Source: Litomosoides sigmodontis (Eukaryota; Nematoda; Chromadorea; Rhabditida; Onchocercidae). From it: a stretch of 64,000 bases of DNA. Both the position numbers and the translations under genes were made by a program. Below the pieces are notes generated by a model. It was not told the DNA's origin, did not search any database, and worked only from the letters and a program-made list of their open reading frames with translations. The stretch's first letter is position 1; every line of letters begins with the position of its first letter. The stretch is taken from the NCBI GenBank assembly GCA_963070105.1, contig OY718806.1:3617865-3681864 (forward strand), written 5' to 3'. Positions 51,190-64,000 of this stretch are shown here, one piece after another.

Positions 51190-54100
51190 ATGGAAAAAAA
51201 TGCAAAGAATATTATTCATCCGGATTCCCAGATCTTTAAACGTCGAGTTCGAATACCAGATGTCTCACATTCGGTAGGGTAACAATAAAGCTTTTTCAGT
51301 TACTCCAAGAACTTTGCTTGTGTGTGTCGTATCCGGAAATATTAAAGAAAATGTTGGAACGAGAAAATCAAATTGTTTCTAAATATCTTTTTTAAATAAA
51401 AGTTCCACAATTTCCTCATACATTAAAATCGATGATGTTGTTCTAGCTCCAAACAGTGGAATTTCAGTACCTCATTTTATTTTATCTAATTGCTTTTTAA
51501 CTGCCGTTAAATATTTTTTACAGAGATTCAGTTTTCGAAAATTGTGGGCCTTTATGGGTCCTGGATTCTTGATGAGCATAGCATACTTGGATCCAGGAAA
51601 TATTGAAAGCGACTTGCAATCAGGATCACAAGCTCAGTACCGAGTATATTTTCTAATGCTTTATCGGGCAATGAATTTATTCAGTTTTTACTTAAAAGTT
51701 TTTGACTTCGACTTGGATCTGAAAAAAGCCCGAAAAAAATAAATATTTCGAAGCAATCGTCATGCCTTAACATATTGTCGTATGTTTAGCTGTTATGGAT
51801 TTTACTATCAGCACATATCATTGGTTTCTTTCTGCAGAGATTATCCGCTCGTCTGGGTGTTGTCAGTGGAAGACATATGGCAGAAGTGAACAAGTTTTTT
51901 TTTCCTTTTTTCCAGAGAAGCAAACGGAAAAAATTGTTTGGAGCTTTGAGTTTCATCTCCTTCCTATTTATGGTGCGTGAGGAATGAAGCAAAAAATTAT
52001 TATCATTTAATAGGTGGCGTACGAATACTACCCACGAGTGCCGAGGCTCCTTTTATGGATAATGATTGAAATAGCTATTATTGGAAGCGATATGCAGGAA
52101 GTTATTGGAACATCGATTGCAATATATCTTTTGACGAAAGGCTTGTAAGTTATTTAGGCATAGATTTGCATATATATTAACCATATCGAAATTTCGCATG
52201 TGTGAGAATTTTAAAAAATTTGCAGTATTCCATTATATATTGGCGTCCTCGTTACCGTTCTGGATACATTTTTGTTCTTATTTCTGGATACTTATGGTTT
52301 CCGAAAGCTGGAAGGTTTTTTCGCAATTTTGATTGTAATTATGGGAATTACTTTCGGTTATGAAGTAAGTTATAACTTAGAAGATTTGTGTATCCTTAAC
52401 AAACGTCCAAGTGTGCGAATGTTCTTTCAGTATGTAGTAGTAAAACCGAACCAGCTTTCGGTGCTCAAAGGAATGTTTTTACCGTGGTGTGAAGGCTGTG
52501 GTCGTGACCAATTCTTGCTTGCTGTAAGTATTGTTGGTGCTGTCATAATGCCTCATAATTTATACCTTCATTCTGCGCTCGTGAAGGTTAATTTTTTACT
52601 TTAAAACTATTCTTTCTTTATTTGATTTAAGATAAATTACAAATTATCCGTAAAGTTTATGAAGATTCCGTATTAAAGTGTAGATTTTGAGCGTTAGGTT
52701 AATCTTTTTTGAATTTTGTGAATATTCCTTGTTGTAGAGTCGCGACATAAACAGGAAAAAAAAGGCCAGTGTTCAGGAAGCAAGTTTCTACTTCTTTATC
52801 GAGTCGGGTATTGCCTTAGTATGTAGTTTTATAATCAATGTATTTGTTGTTGCTGTTTTTGCGCATGGATTGTATAACAAGACCAATTACCAAATAGTAT
52901 GTTTTCTCATTCAAAACAGAAGTTTCTGAGAATTTATTATTATGCTGTAGTGTTTTTGATCCTAATTATTTAACTCAATTTGCTTTAATTTCATTCAAAG
53001 TTTTATTTTTGACTTTCCAGAGAGAAAACTGTGACACGCGTAAGGGTATCATGGATCCGGCAGTATTTCCTTACAACAATGAAACGGCTGAATCAGATTT
53101 GTATAAGGGTGGTATATTTCTTGGTTGTGAATTTGGTTTCGTTTCTTACTATGTTTGGGGTATTGGTATCTGGGCAGCTGGACAAAGTTCTACAATGTCT
53201 GGCACCTATGCTGGGCAGTTTGTAATGGAGGTTTGTCTATTTATTGTAACTGAGAGGTGAGCATATCCACATTGTTGATGTTTTCTGATTTGAAAAAGGC
53301 AAATGTTGAAAATGAGGATTTTACAAACATCATTGCTTTCTTTCATATAATGCACTTCAGGGCTTTTTGAAAATCCGTTGGGCGCGTTGGAAACGAGTTC
53401 TTGTCACTCGTAGCATAACAGTTGTGCCAGCATTGTTACTTGCATTGCGAATAAATAGTATGCACGACTTGACGGGAATGAACGATTTGTTAAATTGCAT
53501 TCAAATGCTGCAATTACCGTTCGCATTAATTCCAGTCGTAACATTCACATCTAGTACTAAAGTTATGCTCGATTTTCGCAATTCCAGGTTCATTCTTTTC
53601 ATTCTGTGTAGTAAAACTTATACATTGAGATTCCAATGACAGATAAGTTCCAGTAGGTTTAACGAAAAAGAAAGATTTTATAAGACTTATCTATTCTAAG
53701 TTATCTTCAGCCTGTTTATCCTGCAATGTATGTTTAGATTTTTCCAAGTTTCGGCTCTGGTTGTGTCATGTCTTGTGATCGTTATTAATTTGTACTTCTT
53801 CACGGATTACATAACTGGAAAACTAGGAAACGCTTGGTACATTTGGGTAATACTCTTGATCCCGTGTGTTGGGTATCTTATATTCGTCTGCTATTTGGTA
53901 TGTTTATGATTGATTTCGATGAAAAATTTCATCAAACGATATTTCTTTCAATATTATTCTTTTCATTACAAAATCAGAACGAAAAATAGTTTCTGTGCAG
54001 GGGACATATTTCTGTAAGCATTTACAAGTGGAATAGATCGCAATATATTGTCGTTATGATCTGGTTCGATTTAACCAGTGTTAACTCGAATTAAATGCAA

Positions 54101-54710
54101 GTAGTACGGTGGTGGGTATTATAAGTTTATTTCAGAAGGCAATCTTATGCTTTATGAATCGAATTACTACGTTTTCATATTGATCGTAGTAATTTTAGTT
54201 GATAGAGTATTATTTAACCATTTGTTCTATTTCTTCGTCTAATTTTATTTATTTTAACTGAAACATTTTTGTTATTTTACTGAAAACTTAATCTTTGAAA
54301 TTTTAGCTGTTCGTATGTCTGGGTGCAGTAGACATGTTAACTTCTCCAAGATGGAAAGTAAGTTTTATTTATATGCAATCTTATTAATTGTACGAGATCT
54401 CAATGGCCTTTAGAGTTTCAGGAATTAAACGTTGCCGTAGATGTCTTGACATCTAATGTGCAAAGCTTCCGTAATTAACTTCTCCAATTTTTAACCTTAT
54501 GTATAGCGTATGGCTTTTTTTAATACAATCCTATCGCAGAGGCGTTTGGTAAAAATAATTTTCGGACTTTATATATATTTTTTCCTTTAGAAAATACCTG
54601 GTTTCGATCCAGTAAATTTCAACACCAGTGCACCGTGGCTTCTAGAAGAACAAGAAATTGTGACTACAGAGCAGGTTAATAGCGATTGTTACCCACAACC
54701 GATGATTTAA
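51190..54710 (+). CDS. NRAMP/SMF divalent-metal transporter, 12 exons, 550 residues
   Basis: Proton-coupled Mn2+/Fe2+ importer of the NRAMP (DMT1, C. elegans SMF-1/2/3) family. Exons: 51190-51273, 51524-51643, 51790-51885, 52014-52144, 52226-52364, 52431-52586, 52738-52896, 53021-53230, 53361-53587, 53738-53897, 54307-54357, 54591-54710; all phases close. Key residues are present: the TM1 metal site DPGN at 51-54 ([17 protein letters not shown]), the TM6 metal site A-V-I-M-P-H-N at 227-233 with Met230, and the family signature [18 protein letters not shown] in the TM8/loop. The extracellular loop has NNET, a possible glycosylation site. The number and order of hydrophobic segments fit the usual 11-12 TM fold. 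AATAAA lies near 54912. Confidence 0.96.
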
Positions 54711-56520
54711 TTTTATTTCTTGGTAGTTTATCACTTTGATACTTTTCACACTTGATTGTTGAATGTGCTTGTGCAGGTTATGGATATCTAAATAGTACTA
54801 TTCCTTGTGAAGTTTGCGACAGCAGAGCACACTCATATATTTTTGGGCACAGAGATACTGAAAGCAAATAGGCAGTAGGCTCTCTGAAACTGTGGAACTA
54901 CATCCATATGTAATAAATAAATACCATAAATTTAAAATTTGTTGCATGTTCGTTATTTATTTATCGAACGTAGTCATGTTTGATGTAGCCATCCTGTTAT
55001 GCATATTTGTAATTTGATATGATGAATCACATTATGAGTTCAATTTGCAATAATACTTCTGGACGCACAAGGGTCTTCGAAATGTTCACTCGTTGCAGCT
55101 GTTTGCACAGTAAATTAATAGCGCTATTTCATACAGTATGGGCGTCTTGCATTGGATTATCCTGTATAGCACAAATTATTCATGATACAATAGGATTTTT
55201 TTCCCTTGTATTAATTATGTCTCAATTCCGTTTACGTCTTTCTGGTTGTACTGGGAAGATCTTCACTGTTGACCACATGATTTTCGCTCATTTGAGCTTA
55301 GATAAAACGATGCATTTTTTGGAACTATGTTTGAGATTCCTATTAAATGTCTTTAAAATGAAATTAAAATGTTTAGGAAACAAAGAGGACGAGAATGATA
55401 TAAACTCTTCATTGCTGAGGCCATTGTATAGATGCTGCAGTTATTAACATTCTTATGTAAGGATTCGTACATTTCTGTTAATCTAGGAATCACTAGTAGA
55501 TTTTCTTCATACTGTTTGTTACCCATGTGAAGTTATTGGTCGTATTGTAAAAGAATCTATAAAACACTCATAGATGCTAAGATGTTTTCATCAAATAAGC
55601 ATAACGCGTTTTGTGATTTCATTATCATGTACCTTTTCATTCTATCTACTAATTTTGATAGATTCGTGGATTTTCATATCGTTAGAGAATATCAAAGTTG
55701 TTAACAAGTGACCTTTCCATATTTATTTTCGTTCTCCCATATTTATTTAATGAAACAAAATGTTTTAATGTCACGGTATTTTATTATACCGGAAAACGCA
55801 ACGTTCTTTGAGTAGTAGGAAAACTCTTAACACTGTTCAGTACCAAAATGGCAGACTTAACAAGAAATTTTTATAGTAAAAAGCAGAACTCTCCTAATGT
55901 TAAAATTAAGTAACATTGAATTTTCAAATGTATCTGAAAATATCGGTTTTGATAGCTGGAATACTTTAATGAGGGACTGTTTGACAAGAGATCTTTCTAA
56001 TTCTCTTGTTTAATGTGAGATTTTCGCATAAGGTTTGCGGATTAAATTTTAATGTGAAGTTCATCTTTTGCTAAAGTGAAGATTAGTTGACAAGTTTTTG
56101 AATCCAAATTACTCCTCATTCATTCTTGAACTGCTTCTCGGGAATAACTTAGGAAATGAATAGGAGCACATAATTCATTTCCGTCTTGCCTTTTCCATTC
56201 TCAGTTCTTAGCAGGCTTTATTATGCATTATTTTCAAAAGCTAAAATAGTGAACAGTTTAGTGTAAGATTTAACGCATTCACAGTTTGCATTTCATTTGT
56301 GCAAATCAGAAAAGAAATATCAGCTCAAAACCATTTCTGTAGCTTGAATATTATACTAATTAAACTCTACAGCTCTAAGCAGAAACAGCTTGACCATTGG
56401 CTACGCCGTCTTGCACTTCCGAATGGTGGATGGATATATATGTTGTGGTGTAATATAATTCATCGTAATCAGCTTCAGTGACTATATCATAAGTACACGA
56501 AGGGAGCAACACAAATTTGA
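54711..56520. other. Intergenic sequence between the transporter and the tetraspanin
   Basis: Holds the transporter 3'UTR. One intronless 142-codon frame (55019-55447, +) begins ATGATGAATCAC; it is hydrophobic, has several cysteines, and matches nothing I know. In such AT-rich DNA it may be chance, so I do not call it a gene. Confidence 0.4.
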
Positions 56521-58363
56521 CTACTTCCTGATGAGACAAGCATAAATTCCTGCGAACATAGCGGGTATCACCTGTAAAAAGATAGGCATCAAACTTTTTC
56601 ATTCATTAACTGGAAGGTTAGACCGAACTTGAACACACCACTCATTCATTACTTACAAATCAAATAGCCTACTTCAAATTCAACAAACGTTTGAATGTAT
56701 TACGATGTAAAACAGATAAGAATCATACTGTGATTACGCTGCCGATAATGAGGAGCCAAGCAGCCACATGCATTACGCGTAACAAATCGGATCGTAGCGA
56801 CATGTAACATGTTTTCGTGTGGACGACTGATTCATCTGGATGATTCAGATTCGTTTCCAAACAAAGTTGGACCATTTCATTTACACAGCTAAAAGTTGTG
56901 TATTCGAACTGATTTAATGCTATGAAATATGTAAACTAATCCTTTCACTGTATGAATGAAAGTTAAGTTACTCCAAAGTTTAGTTGAAATTTTAATCAAA
57001 TTTAAATCTGAAGTCGACCATGATAATGGTAGTTTTTGCTTGGATCCCTTTTGATGCATAAACCACTTCGATGTTTTCCAAACCTTCAAATCATCGGTAC
57101 CATTCACCCCACAGCAATTGAACTAAAGAAAATATTCAGTCAATATTCATCCTGAATGCACTCTAAATAAGTTATGTGGGATGTGAAATCCAAGTTATAT
57201 TGGTGCAAGAAACCATCCGGAATCCGTGAAATTGTAGCAAAAACTTTTTGCGATAAAAATTTCACATTGCTTTGAAGTTCATCCCACGCGTAAGTAATTC
57301 TCTCCATTTCTGGCAATCCGTAAAGCTCACGCAGTGATGTAAGCATTTTGAGATGAAGAGGTATTCTATGTTGTAACTGTAAAAATTATTGGTAAAGCCC
57401 GGGAAGATTTCAATGAAATATTGATGAAAAATCAAATAAAGTCCGCTTTGCAAATTATTGTTAATGTCTTCAAAAAAACAAAGAACAAACCTGATATCTA
57501 AATACGAAACCCATAATACCACCAATAAACATCATGACAAATATTATACCGCTAGCTATTACATACTGAAACAATTTTATCAACTCCTTTCAATGTAGCA
57601 CAGTTTATGTGTTTGACTTAAAAATAAAAATAAAGGTGTTTAATATTTTTCTATTTTTACTTTCCTATTCATTCACTGAGCATACTTAAAGAAATAACTG
57701 CATTTAAAACCATTCAAAATAAATTGAGATAAGGAAAAGGCAGTATGAGGCAGACGACGGGGTTAGATAATTAAGCGGTTGACTTTTACTAACTCATAAT
57801 CAGCATGTCACAATGATAACCTAAAGTGATGACGCGTTGCTGCGAACGGTCTCTGTGATTACATTCAAATGCAACTATTTTCACTAAACTTCATCATAAC
57901 TTTTTGTTATTTTCCCGAAGGTAAACAAACCGAATATATGAAACAGCGCATTTCCTTTGATAAAGCATAAATGGAGATGGTCGTATTGATAAATGCAAAT
58001 ATTGAGCTAACAATCATAATGCGAGCCACGTCTACATATAAACTTGGTTCCAGCAATTCCGCGTACTGCGATCGATTCTGTGTTAACCAGCAACCATATA
58101 TTAGCACTGCTAACAAAGTCATCTGAAGAATAAAATTTTGACTTCACTATGAATTGATATCGTTGTTGTGGATTTTTAAGTAGAGCCGAAATTTTCAAGT
58201 CAAAAATTTCGATTAAATATTCAATATGAATGAACCACTCTTCACGACTTTTTTCTAATGAAGCTAAAATCATTACAACTGAAAGAAGATGTGTGCTGAA
58301 GAAGAGTTGCCGTGTTACTTTTCCAAGTGTGCCGTATGCTGTCCATCTACCAAAAACTCCCAT
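56521..58363 (-). CDS. Tetraspanin, 7 exons, 258 residues
   Basis: Four-pass membrane organiser. Exons on the minus strand: 58363-58280, 58122-57931, 57565-57491, 57376-57266, 57122-57019, 56888-56729, 56571-56521; phases close. TM1 is formed across the first splice ([20 protein letters not shown]). TM2 is [22 protein letters not shown]3 is in [18 protein letters not shown], and TM4 is [14 protein letters not shown] plus the start of the last exon. The large extracellular loop has the diagnostic CCG (residues 157-159, [14 protein letters not shown]), PLSCC ending at 190, then Cys198 and Cys216, giving six loop cysteines. An N-G-T glycosylation site adjoins the CCG. The cytoplasmic tail is very short (IRK). 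Its specific C. elegans tsp orthologue is not determined. Confidence 0.92.
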
Positions 58364-60389
58364 TGCGCAATATTCGCAGGAAATTCAGGAAAGAAAATTT
58401 TATGCTGCTGCCTGAAACTTATGAAAATAATTGAGACATACTATTTTGTTGGGCGGAATTTAAATTGATACAGCAAAAAGTAAAATAAAACGATATTTGC
58501 TAATATTGACGGTTATAAATTTATAATTCACGCAAGCAGAACACTTAGCTCATTATACCCAAGTTAAAGCTTGTTTTAAAAGAGTGAAAAAAGTACAGAT
58601 ATATACCAGACACCCAACAATTAGATGGCAAAAATATTTGTTGATACATGAATGTTAACTAAGGAGCCAACTGGTGCACATCTAGAATCTCCAGCTAATG
58701 TTGTTAGTTGCAATAGAGTAAAAATAAAAATACGTCAGGCTAATACTATTTTCAATCTTAAAAAATGAGACATTATGAGATGAGGTTGTTGTGATAACAT
58801 TTGATAAATGGATTGGTAAACACTTCGATGTTTGGTCAGGAAAAGCTGGCTATTGCATATCAGTTTGATCGTCTTCCTTTTCGACAGTATCATGTACAGA
58901 TATTTTTACTCTTCACTGAAAAACCCTTCAATCGCTAAAAATTCAAAACACATTTGATAAACGCTAGCTACGAAAGAAACAAGTCAAAACTAAGAATCTA
59001 TCGAGCAAAACATTGTTCATCAAATATGAAATATTAAACTAAAATTTTTTCCTCTATCCAAATCAATGACTATTTTTGATAAGTGCTTTTAAGAATAAGG
59101 CACTAGAGCACCTACGTTTTCAAGAGCTTACAAAAACAGGCCCTTTTTGTCGCTTCTCTTTTTTTATCTTTTGAAAAAAATAGAGAAACAGAAATCTCAG
59201 AAAATTTGCCAAACGTGTTTTACGCAATATAGTGCCATTGATGAATGAAGTGTACTAGCCTTAGTGTTTAGGTAACGTATCGATTGCTTCCGGCAGCACC
59301 GGGGCGACCTCAGAAACCGAAGCTTTCTTATTCCGTGTTGATTTTTTAATGTCAAAATACAAGAAACCCTAACACAAAACATATGCCTACGGGTTTTCTC
59401 GATTCCAAACTTGGAGTTAAATTTTTCAAAACCGATCATCTCATTTGTAGCAAGCACATTTTCTAGCTGGCGAACGTATTGAATGCAGCAAAAATGGTTC
59501 ATCAAAGCGGACTCCGAGAAGATTTAGTACAATTATTCTTAATCACAAAGTTGCTGAGTTAAATGGAAGTGTAAATTTCAAAACAGTGTGATAGGAAGCG
59601 ACTGGAGCAAGTTGTTGTTGCTCGTAATTTATAGAAGTGGGCATTGACGGGCAGATCACGACGCCGTTTGAAGACCGGCCTTCCTAAAATTAATACCAAG
59701 AAATAAATCTGATCGCATCGCAGCACCCCCTCTCATTCTTCTCCTCTTTCTATTCTCTTGCGTGTTGGTCTTCCTGTTCGCTTTCTAATCGACAGACGGC
59801 GATCTAAAAACATCGTTGCATTGAAGCCACAGTTTCAGCTCCCTGTTTCCACAGTCACAACGCAGTTTCAACTTGGTCAATTCAGAGATGACTAAGTCCT
59901 CAGCCCATCTTGCCAGTGCATCTCAGTGAATTCAAGAAAACTTCCTTTCAGTTCAGGTGGCACGTTATTTTAAGAATTACAACTGTGAACACATTTCATT
60001 TTTAAAACGGAAAACAAAGTCAATTACCTTGAAGCGTAATATAAATTGTCCATTTACCTATTCAATTGCTATGTCGAAGTTATGTAATGCTCTATACAGA
60101 AATTTTTGATACATGCTGAAGTTTCCCTTAATTGTTTCCCGAATCATAAAATAACATTCTCATAAGTCAGATACTCACTGGATCGTCAAGTGCTTGCTCT
60201 TTTGCGAATGTCAAAACAAAGGCCTGGACTGTACAGTTTACGCAAAGTGCACCTGCATTCTGCACAATATTTCAGGGAAAAAATAGAATCTAATAGCCGG
60301 TAGAACAGTCTAAGCTGCGAATTTCAGACAAATGTTAAGCAGGCAAATATTAAGCGTTGAATCCAAGCATAAGAATGAAACGAAACACA
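58364..60389. other. Intergenic sequence, nothing recognised
   Basis: Upstream flank of the tetraspanin and 3' flank of glyoxalase II. A 102-codon minus-strand frame (59197-59505) has no recognisable motif. Confidence 0.45.
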
Positions 60390-62367
60390 TTAAATATGAA
60401 AACTATTTTTCATGGATCTGATCTTTGCCATAATATCGATAGGATCAGTAGATTTCGTAACGTTCCTTAGTTCGTCACTTATACTGAAATAAAATTAGAC
60501 CACATGATATCAAAATGATGGTTGTTCGACGATGCAGTGCAGCGTCAAATTCCATAATAATTTCATTATAATCTTTCAATATTTCAATATTGTTACAGTA
60601 ATATGTATTTTTCACAAATACTCACCGAATACGCATAAAAGGATTGAAACGTTTTTCTTCTTCAATTGTAGAAGGTACCGTATAGTTACCAGCCTTCCGT
60701 CGTTCTTCTGCCCAAGCCAATTTTTTTGTAATTTCATCATTTTGTGGTTCAACCGAATGCGCGAATTTTAAATTATCAACGGTGTATTCATGCCCACAAT
60801 ATACCTTCTAAAATGAAGCAATGGGGGTGCAACAAAATTGAGTGCCTAGTGCGGAAAAATTTCAAGAGCTTGAAAATGTAGCTTCAGGATGAAACGTACC
60901 GTATCATTCGGTAAATTGCCCAGTTTTTCGTTTAAAGCAGAATCCATATCTGCAGCATTACCTTCAAAAAAACGTCCGCATCCTGTAAAGATAGAAGGGA
61001 AAATGGTGAACGGAAGAAAAGAAACAATATGGAGAACAATAAAGATTCAAAAGAATTACGGGTAAAAAGAAACATAAAAGAATCTGCCATGAAATGAAAT
61101 CCGGTGAAACACTGATAGTTTAAAAATCAAACATTATTCACTACGACTAGTTCCTTCAAATTAGTTTTAATTTGAAATTAAGCTAATGTAAGGAGATCAA
61201 ATGAGAAAAGGGAGAAGTAAAATTAAAACAAAAAACCGTGAAAATATTCCACTGCACAAACCATTTTAACTAATCCTCACATCCCATTGAAAAATTTGCT
61301 GTTTAATTTTATAATATATTGAAGCAAAGAACAAAACTTCTTAACCTCCTATAAACAATGTATCGCCGGTAAAAACTACTTTATTGCCATCCCCATCAGT
61401 GACATAATAACAGATAGAACCCGTTGTATGACAAGGTGTGTGTAAGCACTTCACATCAAGTTCACCAATCTGTGAAGAATCTTACATTATGATGAGCTAT
61501 TGCTTCAAATACCTGTGCTTACTTCGAACATATCGACAACAGTTTCACTCCATAAAAATCACAAAGTGACCTAATGAATGTAAATGCTCGTATCACACTA
61601 CTAGGTTAATACAGTTTAGTTACATATAGACGAAAAAGATGAAAAAGGAGAAAACTGTACAACTGCTACTTGAAATTAGGCTCGTTCATTTGCAACGAAC
61701 TTTTAAAATACCAAATTTGATGCTATAAGAAAACATACCTTAAAAACATAACCATCCCTTACTTTATTCGTAATACCTGTAATACGGCCATCACCTCCAT
61801 ATATGAATAACCCACGATAATCATTAGAAAGCTCTTTTGTTGCACCAGCATGATCCCTGAAGATAAATAACTTACTCTATTTCATGTATGATAAATAAAG
61901 TTGATTAATAATAAGAATCATACCAGTGATGATGAGTAACCAGAGAAGAAGTAAGCTTCACACCAGCTTCTTTGACTGCCTTATTTATCTGCAAGTACCT
62001 ACAACTTCAGTTTCAGTTGCACTTAAAATTTATATTTCGGCATATCAAAAGCATTCCCTATTCTTATTTACACCAAAAGAAATTCATTAAATGACGATTG
62101 ATTTAACCCTCAAGTTTGCAAACTTACGCCTTTTAAATTAACTGGGTCGATAATAGCAGCATTATTAGTCTTTTCATCAATCAAAAGATACATATAGTTA
62201 TCACTCAATGCTGGAATAGGTATAACTTTCATTTTCCTGTTTACAACAGCTGTCGAAACTTTCCGAGTGATAGCTAGCTGTAATGCGAGGTACATGTAGT
62301 GCCCCCTGCACACTACAAAGCGTCGCCTAAAAAACGTGCCCGATGTCTGATAGCAAATAAACAGCAA
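60390..62367 (-). CDS. HAGH: Glyoxalase II (hydroxyacylglutathione hydrolase), 7 coding exons
   Basis: Metallo-beta-lactamase-fold enzyme that hydrolyses S-D-lactoylglutathione to lactate and glutathione, the second step of methylglyoxal detoxification. Exons on the minus strand: 62232 (or 62367)-62128, 61988-61924, 61856-61739, 61469-61346, 60982-60900, 60807-60626, 60483-60390; phases close. From ATG 62232 the protein is 256 residues (human cytosolic form about 260). Metal ligands are intact: THHHWDHAG with His54, His56, Asp58 and His59; PCHTTG; FTGDTLF; and YCGHEYT. Glutathione-contact regions ([19 protein letters not shown]) are also present. An in-frame ATG at 62367 would add 45 residues rich in Arg with no acidic residue, like a mitochondrial presequence, as in human HAGH. 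Which start is used is unknown; several acceptors lie in the extension. Confidence 0.96.
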
Positions 62368-63207
62368 ATTACTGAACTCGAAAAACTACGTCAATACAAT
62401 ACCCACTTTCGAGCACACCGAACCTGCAAGATTTCAAACATAGAGATGATATAACGTAGAGCATCTACCTTTTCCGAGCGGTCACAACGATCTGGTTAAC
62501 TAAATTCTATTCAAAAAAAATACCACAAAACCGGCCCATCGTAGATAGCTATCATTTCCAACATTAAGTACAAATGTGATTAAATTCTAATCCTTTACGT
62601 AGTACAAATAAATTATTTTGCGAACAGAATACTATAAAAACCAAAAAAATACATATTAATGTGTAATACATAGGAACATAGGGATACCTGTAGTTACGAC
62701 TTACATTTGTGCAAATAAATGCAAAGCTGAAAGTGGAAAACTGACACCCGTAAATTAGTTTATAACTGATTATTCAGTTCATATACTGCACATAAAAGCT
62801 CAATCAAATCGCAATCCGAATCAACGCATCAGAAAATACCGCAATGAATGTAAATGCTCATACCACGCTTAGATGCAGAAAAATATTAAACGGTGACTAC
62901 TTATCGATCAAGCAATGAAAAAAATGCTTAGATACTGATTAAAATCACATAAGTAGTAAACTTCGATAACAGGACTATGACTAGATTTCGAGGACCTCTT
63001 GAGTACTGCAACATTAAATACTAAAGACTACACATGAAGTTCCGGCTTTACATTATGACTTTAATCCCATTTTAGATACAAATATACACACATTGACTAT
63101 TCTCAAAACTATACACTAGTGCGTGGGCACAGCCGAAGATAGCCACGATGCCAGAAAAAACAATAGGAATCAAACTCAAGCAAATAGACAATCACAGGCT
63201 AGCAACT
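62368..63207. other. Intergenic AT-rich sequence, nothing recognised
   Basis: Upstream flank of glyoxalase II and 3' flank of the last gene. No supported frame. Confidence 0.45.
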
Positions 63208-63644
63208 CTAGTCTTGAGCCATAAAATTTTCCTCCAAATTTTCACCAAATCCAGTAAGTACATTATTAGGATCGGAGTCTGTATCAACAGGTAACAACTG
63301 ATCTATAGATGAAGAATGTAACATTGTTTCAATGACTGCTCCACCATCTTCAGAGACCTGGAATCGTAAAAAACTCCGAAATATAAAAAAATAGCTTTCA
63401 TGATCTTACAGGTATCAAGATAAAAATTCAAAATATAAGGCACAGTTACCCCCTCGTTTTCCGCTTCATTCCGCACTGAGTCGTTTAAGGCTGGAACAGT
63501 CGGAGATTGCTGAGGCGTTTTTTGTCCATTGGAGTTCTGGTTAGCACGCACACGTTCTTCATGAGATTCAGTGATCACCGAGTCTATTATTGATATAACA
63601 CTATTCTTTGCTATTTCTACCATCGATGAGACTTCATTTACTTG
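63208..63644 (-). CDS. 3' end of an unrecognised gene running off the right edge, last two exons
   Basis: Minus-strand exons 63644-63450 and 63357-63208 join in phase and end in TAG. The first follows CTTTTCAG and begins QVNEVSSMVEIAKNSVISII, followed by an acidic/basic helix and a Gln/Ser/Pro-rich stretch. The second begins VSEDGGAVIETMLHSSS and ends GENLEENFMAQD. A further upstream block ending at 63799 (DDEWSFDCGRCGEAL then GTTAAG) may be another exon with a zinc-ribbon-like CxxC, but its acceptor is unclear. The protein is probably soluble and acidic at its end. Family not recognised; the 5' part lies outside the window. Confidence 0.55.
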
Positions 63645-64000
63645 CTGAAAAGCATAATTTTAGTTCAAATAATACATCTGAAACGGAAAGTAAAATCTTT
63701 GGAGCAAAGCAGTCTCCCAAGCTTAAAATTACTGAAGCTAAGATCACTAAGAGTGGAATCCCGTATTCCGTAATGTTCAATGTGAATGTAATCTTAACGA
63801 GAGCTTCACCACATCTCCCGCAATCAAAACTCCACTCATCATCTTGAATATCACTTTCCAGCCACGATTACTGTTTATATTAGAAAATCTTTACAGGCAC
63901 TAAGGTTTTTATTTAGTTTTTCATAAATGAAATAGAATATTATTTGGCAGGTTTGTTCTTTGGAATTATTTGGAACCATTAAGTGTACATTTCGGATTTG

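Noticed and set aside
58007..58363. 118-codon minus-strand frame read as one exon of the tetraspanin gene
   Set aside because: Reading through would lose TM1/TM2 and the frame; splicing 58280 to 58122 restores a normal tetraspanin, so most of this frame is intron.

Overview
The window is from an AT-rich nematode genome, most likely a filarial or other spirurid worm. Genes are split into many small exons separated by introns of about 40 to 600 bases. Nearly all introns start GT and end in a TTTTCAG/TTTNCAG-type acceptor. Several first coding exons lie just downstream of a bare acceptor with no visible 5' exon, as expected for spliced-leader trans-splicing. No bacterial gene organisation or Wolbachia-like insert was seen. 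Gene identities come from conserved motifs and from exon models whose phases close exactly; no database search was run.

Left part (1-27.6 kb). A long (ATT)n tract opens the window. A WIPI3/WDR45B-type autophagy beta-propeller gene (1757-4054, +) is followed by about 8 kb with no recognised gene. Then comes a 35-exon, complete but divergent multidomain acetyl-CoA carboxylase (12282-24581, +). Next is a two-exon gene coding only for something like the C-terminal domain of the TFIIH/CAK subunit MAT1 (27118-27604, +).

Middle part (28.8-47 kb). A degenerate BEL/Pao-like LTR retrotransposon remnant (28.8-31.9 kb, minus) precedes a 14-exon RING1/RING2-type Polycomb E3 ligase with RING and RAWUL domains (32999-36932, +). 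After a long (TA)n tract and some unassigned exon-like blocks comes a three-exon histone H3.3 gene (39260-40246, minus) whose first intron holds a near-perfect 63-nt hairpin. The ER-associated E3 ligase TMEM129 follows (43906-46939, +).

Right part (47-64 kb). A tentative small secreted cysteine-rich protein (48.1-49.2 kb, +) is followed by an NRAMP/SMF divalent-metal transporter (51190-54710, +), a tetraspanin (56521-58363, minus) and glyoxalase II/HAGH (60390-62232 or 62367, minus). An unrecognised gene running off the right edge (63208 onward, minus) ends the window.

The genes do not form an obvious pathway; they are mostly conserved housekeeping and regulatory functions in a dispersed eukaryotic layout. 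I did not find a clear novel multi-gene system. The most unusual items are the divergent carboxylase with altered active-site and biotinylation motifs, the stand-alone MAT1 tail domain, the candidate cysteine-rich secreted protein, and the intronic hairpin bounded by TTAA.
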